From Rhodobiaceae bacterium (GTDB taxonomy: Bacteria > Pseudomonadota > Alphaproteobacteria > RS24): DNA of 12,116 nt. Below, one piece after another: positions 6,657 through 12,116 of this stretch. The notes under the pieces were generated by a model that ran no database searches, was not told where the DNA came from, and was given only the letters and a program-made list of their open reading frames with translations. The stretch spans positions 1 to 12,116 of the forward strand of contig NYTN01000100.1 of NCBI GenBank assembly GCA_002683515.1, read 5' to 3'. The position numbers and the translations under genes are program-made. How positions within the stretch are numbered: position 1 is the first letter of the stretch; the number at the start of each line of letters is the position of its first letter.

Positions 6657-8630
6657 ATGAGCGACCAAGATCAAGAAGAAAACATCACCACCATGGCACC
6701 CGACCCAGATACAGAGCCGGGGTTTGGTTTGATTGCCGAAGCTGATGAAGAAAATAATGTGTCGTTAAAATCAGAAGCCTATGAGGTTTTGGCGCGTAAA
6801 TATCGCCCACGCATATTTGACGATATGATCGGTCAGGAAGCGATGGTGCAAACCCTCCGTAATGCCTTTGAAACTGGTCGTATTGCTCACGCCTTTATGC
6901 TGACAGGTGTCCGCGGGGTTGGGAAGACAACTACCGCGCGAATTTTGGCGCGGGCGCTGAATTATCAAACCGCAGAAGCGAGTGCGCCTAATGTTGACAT
7001 GCCGGAGCTGGGGTTTCATTGCTTAGATATTATGGCTGGCAGCCATGTAGATGTGATTGAGATGGATGCAGCTTCAGCAACCGGCATTGATGATATTCGT
7101 GAAATTATTGAGAACGTCCGATATCGCCCGAGCGCGGGGCGGTATAAGGTTTTTATCATTGATGAGGTGCATATGTTGTCGAACCAGGCTTTCAATGGCC
7201 TGTTAAAGACGCTGGAAGAGCCACCCTCTCATGTGAAATTTGTTTTTGCAACTACTGAAATCCGAAAAGTACCGGTGACTGTTCTTTCCCGCTGTCAGAG
7301 GTTCGATTTACGACGTTTAACGATTGAGGAAACCCTTCAACTCCTCAATAAGGTCTGCGCAGCTGAAGGGTCGGCATTTCAAGAGGAAAGTCTGGCATTG
7401 ATAGCGCGTGCCGCAGAAGGGTCAGCGCGAGATGCATTATCACTGCTGGACCGAGCGCTTGCTCACGGCTCAGAAGGCGAGGCTGAAAGTGGTCCGGATG
7501 CTGATGCGATGCGGCAAATGCTTGGACTAGCTGATCGCGGCAGAGTTTTTGATTTGTTTGATTTGGTTATGCAAGGCAAATTGCCTGAAGCGCTCGGTGA
7601 GTTCGAAATGCAATATAATCTGGGGGCAGACCCGATTGTTATTCTCGCGGATTTGGCAGAGCTTACCTATCGTTTGACACGCATGAAGTTTGTCCCGTCT
7701 GCGGTGGATGATATTACCATGGCAGAGGAGATGCGTTACCGGAGTAAGGAAACGGCAGACGCGCTTTCCACTCAGGTCTTGTCGCGTTGCTGGCAAGTGC
7801 TGTTGAAGGGGCATAAGGAAGCTATGACTGCGCCAGATCCGATGGCGGCGGCTGAAATGGTTTTAATCCGTCTTGCACATATGTCAGATTTACCTGCGCC
7901 GGAGGAACTTTTAAGGCAGATACAAAAATCAATGCCTTCTAAAAGCGAAGCTCCGTCCCCGACTGTGGCAGCCCCAACTACTGAGTCCGCTCAGGTGCCC
8001 CAAAATTATGCAGAGACGGCTGGCATTACGGGTGTTCAAGCTTCCTCTCAGACTTCCTCCCCTCAGGCAGCCGGTGGCTCAGTGACGGAGCGCCTAATGC
8101 AAACTGAACCGCAAGCTGAAATACAAATTAATTCTGCACAATCTCCTCATGTCCATGAGGCCCTTCAAGTAATGCCTTGCCCGGATACGTTTAAAAAACT
8201 TGTCGCGCTGGTTGGGCAAATGCGGGAAATAAAACTTAAAACAGTTTTAGAAACTAGCGTTCATCTTGTCAGCTTTGAGCCAGCCTCGGAGCTAAAGGCC
8301 GGGGTGATTGAATATCGTTTAGCAGAGGGCGCAGAAGATATCTCACGCCCCTTGTCGCGTTTACTGAAAGAGTGGACTGGCCTTCAATGGGTCGTGAGCC
8401 TCTCGCAGGATGCGGGCGCGGAAACCCTCTATAAGGAAGTACATGATGATGCTTCGCGACGCAAAGACAATGCCGCTGATGATCCGTTGGTTAAAGCCGC
8501 TTTTGAGGCATTTCCTGGTGCAGAGATTGTCAGTGTGACCAATATGGATGAGTTTTCCGTATCTCTTTCTGCAAATCTTGAAGGCGAGCAGGATGGTCAA
8601 GAACCCCCTAATGATGAGGATGAGACTTGA
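6657..8630 (+). CDS. dnaX: DNA polymerase III subunit gamma/tau
   Basis: Clamp-loader ATPase subunit that loads the beta clamp and, in the long tau form, ties polymerase and helicase together. The 657 residues start with an acidic extension of about 40 residues, then the AAA+ module begins at YEVLARKYRP (42-51). Walker A is GVRGVGKT (84-91), Walker B with the sensor region is FIIDEVH (166-172), the arginine-finger motif SRC is at 211-213, and sensor 2 GSARDALSLLDRA is at 255-267. The zinc-binding region between Walker A and DVIEMDAAS keeps only one cysteine (Cys122) of the four found in E. coli. A collar domain (about 275-410), a Ser/Pro/Ala/Gln-rich linker (about 421-480) and a tau-type C-terminal domain (about 500-640) follow. 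No convincing frameshift signal for a gamma form was seen. No clear Shine-Dalgarno precedes the ATG. recR follows 20 bases later. Confidence 0.97.
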   Translation: MSDQDQEENITTMAPDPDTEPGFGLIAEADEENNVSLKSEAYEVLARKYRPRIFDDMIGQEAMVQTLRNAFETGRIAHAFMLTGVRGVGKTTTARILARALNYQTAEASAPNVDMPELGFHCLDIMAGSHVDVIEMDAASATGIDDIREIIENVRYRPSAGRYKVFIIDEVHMLSNQAFNGLLKTLEEPPSHVKFVFATTEIRKVPVTVLSRCQRFDLRRLTIEETLQLLNKVCAAEGSAFQEESLALIARAAEGSARDALSLLDRALAHGSEGEAESGPDADAMRQMLGLADRGRVFDLFDLVMQGKLPEALGEFEMQYNLGADPIVILADLAELTYRLTRMKFVPSAVDDITMAEEMRYRSKETADALSTQVLSRCWQVLLKGHKEAMTAPDPMAAAEMVLIRLAHMSDLPAPEELLRQIQKSMPSKSEAPSPTVAAPTTESAQVPQNYAETAGITGVQASSQTSSPQAAGGSVTERLMQTEPQAEIQINSAQSPHVHEALQVMPCPDTFKKLVALVGQMREIKLKTVLETSVHLVSFEPASELKAGVIEYRLAEGAEDISRPLSRLLKEWTGLQWVVSLSQDAGAETLYKEVHDDASRRKDNAADDPLVKAAFEAFPGAEIVSVTNMDEFSVSLSANLEGEQDGQEPPNDEDET

Positions 8631-8650
8631 ACGCTTGGTCTTGATTGGTA

Positions 8651-9244
8651 ATGATTGGTCCTGAAATTGAAACCCTGATAAATTTGCTCTCGCGCATGCC
8701 TGGGCTTGGCCCGAGGTCGGCACGTAGGGCGGTTTTGCATCTTGTACGAAAGCGCGAAAGTCTTCTTTTGCCATTGGCTGACGCGCTTCAGATTGCCCGT
8801 GACAGTATCGTTACTTGCGGCTCATGCGGTGCGATAGACACAACAGACCCTTGTACCATATGTGCTGACCCGCGCCGAGATGATAGCGTTATTTGTGTTG
8901 TTGAGGATGTTGGTGACCTTTGGGCGCTGGAACGCGCTAAAGCCACCAAGGGAAGATATCATGTGCTTGGAGGCGTTTTGTCCGCCTTAGATGGAGTAGG
9001 ACCTGAAGATTTGAGCATTGCCGGTCTTAAAACACGTTGTATCATTGGCGTTGTGAAAGAAGTTATTCTTGCGACCAATGCCACAGTCGAGGGACAATCT
9101 ACAGCGCATTACATTATGGATATGCTCAAAGACTGTGACGTTACGGTTTCCCGTCTTGCTCATGGCGTGCCGGTCGGTGGGGAGTTGGATTATTTGGATG
9201 ATGGCACACTTGCTGAAGCCATGAAGTCTAGAACTGAATTTTAG
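8651..9244 (+). CDS. recR: Recombination mediator protein RecR
   Basis: Acts with RecF and RecO to load RecA on gapped DNA during recombinational repair. From the ATG at 8651 it has 197 residues, the usual length. It has a helix-hairpin-helix motif around PGLGPRSARR (17-26), a four-cysteine zinc finger (Cys56, 59, 68, 71), a TOPRIM domain starting near ICVVEDVGDL (81-90, with acidic Glu85), and the conserved C-terminal VSRLAHGVPVGGELDYLD (166-183). A TTG at 8645 would add two residues, but ATG at 8651 aligns better with family starts. It lies 20 bases after dnaX on the same strand, with no ybaB/ebfC gene in between. It converges with rmuC, whose stop is 10 bases beyond recR's. Confidence 0.96.
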   Translation: MIGPEIETLINLLSRMPGLGPRSARRAVLHLVRKRESLLLPLADALQIARDSIVTCGSCGAIDTTDPCTICADPRRDDSVICVVEDVGDLWALERAKATKGRYHVLGGVLSALDGVGPEDLSIAGLKTRCIIGVVKEVILATNATVEGQSTAHYIMDMLKDCDVTVSRLAHGVPVGGELDYLDDGTLAEAMKSRTEF

Positions 9245-9254
9245 GGCAAGTCCG

Positions 9255-10391
9255 TTACGACGACAGTAAACCGTCTGTTGGGTCGCTTATTTTATCGCCT
9301 GTATTATTACTGATTTTCTCTTTATCTGTTTTTGGTTCTTCAACTTCCAGCGCGGTAATTTTCTCGCCGCGTCGTGAGATTTTTGTGCCAGAAGTCTCGA
9401 TCATTTCTATATCCTTATTGGCTTGATCAAAATGACTTCGCAATTTGGTGATACGGTCATTCAAGCGCCCCACATCCTCAATCATGACATGCACTTCTTT
9501 TTGAATAATGTTGGCCTGTTCACGCATTTTTACGTCCCGCATAATTGCTCGAACCGTATTCAATGTGAGTGACATGGTATTGGGTGAGACAGGGTAAACC
9601 CGCATGGATCTGCACTTATCGACGATATCGGCGCGGCGCAGATGTAATTCGGAAAAAATACTCTCCGAGGGTAAAAACATCAGCGCGGCATCTGCCGTTT
9701 CGCCAGTAATGATATATTTATCGTGGATTGCCTCAGCATGTTTTAATGTGTCTTGTCCGAATTGGTGCAAGGCAGCTTTTTGTTCAATCTCATCGGCGGC
9801 TTGCTTGAACTTTTTATATGCCTCAAGCGGAAATTTACTATCCACCACAACAGGCCCGGGCGGGTTAGGAAGGTTAATTAGACAATCAGCCCGCTTGCCG
9901 TTTGAAAGCGTATGCTGGAAAAGATAAGCGCTTTCGGGTAGGCCATCTATTACAATGTCGGCCAATTGTGCTTCCCCGAACGCCCCACGTGCCTGTTTGT
10001 TATCAAGAATATGCTGAAGCTCAACGACTTGCCCTGAAAGAGCCGTTATCTGCTGTTGTGCTTGATCTATAAGAGAAAGCCTTTCGCCAAGTTCACCGAG
10101 TGTCTTAGTGGTTTTTTCACGGCTTTCCTGCAATGTATGAGTGACATTTTTTGAAACACTTTCAAGCCGTTCAGACAATGTACGGTTAATTTCACCCTTG
10201 GCGGCCTCTTGCATTTCGGCAAAACTGTTAAGCCGTCCGGTCATTTCGGATTGCTGACGATTAATATCGGCAAGCATTGCGTCAAGGTGGCTAGGTGTTT
10301 TGTCTTTGCGTCTCATCAATAGGCCAACACTCACCCCCAAAAGGGCAGCGAGAATCACAAGGCAGGCAATTGTGACTTTCATCATACTCAT
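9255..10391 (-). CDS. rmuC: RmuC family protein (DNA recombination limiting factor)
   Basis: RmuC proteins limit recombination at inverted repeats in E. coli; the molecular activity is not firmly settled, though a nuclease-like fold has been proposed. The 378 residues begin with a membrane segment (about 6-25) followed by basic RRKDK. A long coiled-coil-like region follows (about 35-132). The RmuC core then shows RGAFGEAQLADI (135-146), VVVDSKFPLEAY (181-192), MFLPSESIFSEL (238-249) and VYPVSPNTMSLTLNTVRAI (265-283). The C-terminal 30 residues are polar and low in complexity. E. coli RmuC is longer (about 475 residues), mostly because of a longer coiled coil. It diverges from def and converges with recR. 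No strong Shine-Dalgarno precedes the ATG at 10391; ATG codons at residues 3 and 4 are alternatives. Confidence 0.93.
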   Translation of the reverse strand: MSMMKVTIACLVILAALLGVSVGLLMRRKDKTPSHLDAMLADINRQQSEMTGRLNSFAEMQEAAKGEINRTLSERLESVSKNVTHTLQESREKTTKTLGELGERLSLIDQAQQQITALSGQVVELQHILDNKQARGAFGEAQLADIVIDGLPESAYLFQHTLSNGKRADCLINLPNPPGPVVVDSKFPLEAYKKFKQAADEIEQKAALHQFGQDTLKHAEAIHDKYIITGETADAALMFLPSESIFSELHLRRADIVDKCRSMRVYPVSPNTMSLTLNTVRAIMRDVKMREQANIIQKEVHVMIEDVGRLNDRITKLRSHFDQANKDIEMIETSGTKISRRGEKITALEVEEPKTDKEKISNNTGDKISDPTDGLLSS

Positions 10392-10444
10392 AAAAACTTT
10401 TTATCAGATTCGCTTTCATTTAGCCCGACTTCACTCGACATGAC

Positions 10445-10473
10445 TTGACGAAGGTGGAAGCACATCGTATCTC
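10445..10473 (+). promoter_or_regulatory. Candidate def-fmt-truA promoter, possibly leaderless
   Basis: TTGACG (10445-10450) matches the sigma70 -35 consensus at 5 of 6 positions. With a 17-base spacer it is followed by TATCTC (10468-10473), a weak -10. Transcription would start at about 10479-10481, on the def ATG at 10480. No Shine-Dalgarno lies at a usable distance before that ATG, which fits a leaderless mRNA. Confidence 0.4.
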
Positions 10474-10479
10474 AGATAT

Positions 10480-11055
10480 ATGACAATAAGACCTATAATA
10501 GCTGTGCCAGACCCCAGATTGAAGCAAGTATCCGAGCCTGTTGAGGCAGTGACTGATGATTTACGATTGCTCATGGATGATATGGTTGAAACTATGCATG
10601 ATGCGAAAGGCATTGGATTAGCGGCCATTCAGGTGGGTGTCAGTAAGCGTATTATTGTCATGGATTTATCGCCCAGTGAGTCAGCTGAAGAGGGCGAAAG
10701 CGAGGACAGATACGATCTCTCTGAACTTATAGATGAACCTATTAGATATTTTGTGAATCCCGAGATTGTCTGGACGTCTGAGGAGATGAATAATTATCAG
10801 GAAGGGTGTCTGTCCGTTCCGGGTTTTTATGACGATGTTGAACGCCCCCAAGCCTGCAAAGTTACTTATCTCGACTATCAGGGCGAACCCCAGGAACTTG
10901 ATTGTGACGGATTACTGGCAACTTGTGTCCAGCATGAAATGGATCATCTTAATGGTGTTGTTTTTCTGGATCATTTATCACGTTTAAAACGCGACATGAT
11001 TGTCAAAAAACTCCTCAAGCTAGCCAAAGAAGCTAATGTTGTTGAGTCCCGATAA
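10480..11055 (+). CDS. def: Peptide deformylase
   Basis: Metalloenzyme that removes the formyl group from the N-terminal Met of new proteins. The 191 residues are slightly longer than E. coli PDF (169). All three catalytic motifs are visible: GIGLAAIQVG (44-53, Ile where E. coli has Pro), EGCLSV (108-113, metal ligand Cys110) and QHEMDHLNG (151-159, metal-binding His152 and His156 with catalytic Glu153). An acidic insertion at about 66-87 lies between motifs 1 and 2. The start MTIRPIIAVPDPRLKQVSEP fits the family exactly. It heads an operon with fmt, which supplies the formyl-Met-tRNA whose product def later processes; the gap to the fmt ATG is 33 bases. Confidence 0.97.
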   Translation: MTIRPIIAVPDPRLKQVSEPVEAVTDDLRLLMDDMVETMHDAKGIGLAAIQVGVSKRIIVMDLSPSESAEEGESEDRYDLSELIDEPIRYFVNPEIVWTSEEMNNYQEGCLSVPGFYDDVERPQACKVTYLDYQGEPQELDCDGLLATCVQHEMDHLNGVVFLDHLSRLKRDMIVKKLLKLAKEANVVESR

Positions 11056-11076
11056 AAGCGGGTGTCATCGACTTAC

Positions 11077-11081
11077 GAAGG
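11077..11081 (+). promoter_or_regulatory. Ribosome binding site deciding the fmt start
   Basis: GAAGG lies 7 bases before ATG 11089. This supports that codon over the GTG at 11062, which would add nine residues with no family counterpart. Confidence 0.7.
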
Positions 11082-11088
11082 TTCCTTC

Positions 11089-12018
11089 ATGCGTCTAATT
11101 TTCATGGGAACACCAGACTTTTCAGTGCCGGCTCTTAATGCATTGCATGATGCCGGGCATGATATTTGTGCCGTCTATACCCGCCCGCCTGCCAAAAAAG
11201 GGCGTGGCATGAGAGAAAAGCTATCCCCAGTTCATGAATGTGCGGAGGTTTTAGGTTTGAATGTGTTTACGCCTAAAAATTTTAAGTCTTCTGAAACAGT
11301 GGCAACATTTGCATCTCATCAAGCAGATTTGGCGGTGGTCGTGGCATATGGTCTGATTTTACCAGAAAGTGTTCTCTCTGTCCCTGAAAAAGGCTGCTGG
11401 AATATCCATGCATCCTTACTGCCAAGGTGGCGCGGAGCTGCGCCAATTCAAAGAGCGATCATGTCCGGTGACAAGAAAACGGGTATTTGCATCATGCAAA
11501 TGGAAGCCGGTCTGGATACCGGTGCGGTTTTGTTGCGGCGGGAGATTGATATTGACCACACAGACACAGCCTCGAATTTGCACGACCGGCTCATGGAGTT
11601 GGGTGGCGATACTATTGTTGAAGCAATTAATGAATATGAAAACCTAAAGCCCATTCAACAAAGCGAAGCAGGCGTTACATATGCCCAGAAAATCGACAAA
11701 CAGGAAAGTAGGATAAATTGGTTAGAGAATGCAAATCAACTTGATTGCTTTATTCGCGGCCTGTCTCCTTTCCCCGGAGCTTGGTTTGATGCTGAAGGTG
11801 ACCGTATCAAGGTGCTTGCGGCCCGCCCAGTAGAGACCATACCGGATGTAAAACATAAAGCCGGGGAGGTTTTGGATGCTGGTAATGGGGCGCCAATTAT
11901 TGCTTGCGGTATCGGTACATTGGAATTGGTGCGCCTTCAACGTGCCGGGAAATCGGCTATGACAGGTGAAGAATTTCAACGTGGCAAAGGTCTGAAGCTA
12001 GGAATGCTTCTTTTATGA
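11089..12018 (+). CDS. fmt: Methionyl-tRNA formyltransferase
   Basis: Transfers a formyl group from 10-formyl-tetrahydrofolate to initiator Met-tRNA. From the ATG at 11089 it has 309 residues, typical for the family, and starts MRLIFMGTPDFSVPAL. The substrate loop TRPPAKKGRG (31-40) is followed by the catalytic core with Asn105, His107 and Asp143, in NIHASLLPRWRGAAPIQ (105-121) and GLDTGA (141-146). The C-terminal OB-fold domain begins around 205 and contains GLSPFPGAWF. It sits 33 bases after def. Its TGA overlaps the truA ATG in ATGA at 12015-12018, so translation of truA is probably coupled. Confidence 0.97.
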   Translation: MRLIFMGTPDFSVPALNALHDAGHDICAVYTRPPAKKGRGMREKLSPVHECAEVLGLNVFTPKNFKSSETVATFASHQADLAVVVAYGLILPESVLSVPEKGCWNIHASLLPRWRGAAPIQRAIMSGDKKTGICIMQMEAGLDTGAVLLRREIDIDHTDTASNLHDRLMELGGDTIVEAINEYENLKPIQQSEAGVTYAQKIDKQESRINWLENANQLDCFIRGLSPFPGAWFDAEGDRIKVLAARPVETIPDVKHKAGEVLDAGNGAPIIACGIGTLELVRLQRAGKSAMTGEEFQRGKGLKLGMLLL

Positions 12019-12116
12019 CGCAAAGATTCAAACTTATTATTGAATATGAAGGCACGCAGTTTTGCGGATGGCAAACCCAGCGCGGTGGCGGTGCAGTTCA
12101 GGATGCTTTATCGGAA
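12015..12116 (+). CDS. truA: tRNA pseudouridine synthase TruA (partial, 3' end beyond the window)
   Basis: TruA makes pseudouridine at positions 38-40 of the tRNA anticodon stem-loop. Only the first 34 codons are present. They read MTQRFKLIIEYEGTQFCGWQ and then TQRGGGAVQDALSE, matching the family opening (K-L-x-I-E-Y-x-G-T-x-F-x-G-W-Q, then VQ-x-ALE). The catalytic aspartate lies outside the window. The start overlaps the fmt stop by four bases. The def-fmt-truA order is a common alphaproteobacterial operon and supports the call. Confidence 0.92.
   Translation, partial: MTQRFKLIIEYEGTQFCGWQTQRGGGAVQDALSE

Noticed and set aside
8190..8200. Run of six A in dnaX (TTT AAA AAA C) as a frameshift signal for a gamma form
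   Set aside because: In the reading frame it does not form a good X-XXY-YYZ heptamer, there is no obvious downstream stem-loop, and it falls near residue 513, in the tau-specific C-terminal part, rather than near the end of the collar domain where E. coli shifts.
11062..11088. GTG 11062 as the fmt start
   Set aside because: Fmt proteins begin at the M-R-L-I-F-M-G motif, and GAAGG is well placed for ATG 11089.

Overview
This window looks like ordinary chromosomal core DNA from an alphaproteobacterium with moderate GC content. The evidence is a familiar alphaproteobacterial gene neighbourhood (membrane-anchored cytochrome c next to kdsB and pheA, then nudC, the SRP RNA gene, dnaX, recR, rmuC, def-fmt-truA), alphaproteobacterial variants of the DnaX, PheA and peptide deformylase motifs, and weak or missing Shine-Dalgarno sequences before several genes. 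I cannot place it below class from sequence reading alone. No transposase, integrase, CRISPR array, tRNA, phage gene or toxin-antitoxin pair was found.

Layout. On the minus strand from about 3445 down to 1 lie a membrane-anchored class I cytochrome c, then yejA and the first two thirds of yejB, the start of a YejABEF-type peptide ABC importer operon. Diverging from the cytochrome gene, kdsB (lipopolysaccharide Kdo activation) and pheA (prephenate dehydratase) run on the plus strand. pheA meets nudC (NADH pyrophosphatase / NAD-cap hydrolase) tail to tail with 8 bases between them. A 409-base gap between coding regions (6248-6656) holds a perfect DnaA-box match, a plausible promoter, the small SRP RNA gene ffs, and a nested AT-rich inverted repeat before dnaX. 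dnaX and recR follow with a 20-base gap; the small ybaB/ebfC gene usually found between them is missing. recR meets rmuC tail to tail with 10 bases between. Diverging from rmuC is a def-fmt-truA operon; truA is cut by the window edge.

Functional themes: peptide uptake (yej); respiration (cytochrome); outer-membrane Kdo and phenylalanine synthesis (kdsB, pheA); NAD/RNA-cap turnover (nudC); co-translational targeting (ffs); replication and recombination (dnaX, recR, rmuC); and N-terminal formyl-Met handling plus tRNA modification (def, fmt, truA). In three cases the likely start codon lies downstream of the longest possible reading frame and is supported by a ribosome binding site or family alignment (nudC 6247, recR 8651, fmt 11089); kdsB likewise starts at 3588.

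I found no previously undescribed system. The points most worth a second look are regulatory or architectural: the DnaA box upstream of ffs/dnaX, the nested inverted repeat at the ffs 3' end, the missing ybaB, the possible leaderless def transcript, and the cytochrome's acidic tail.
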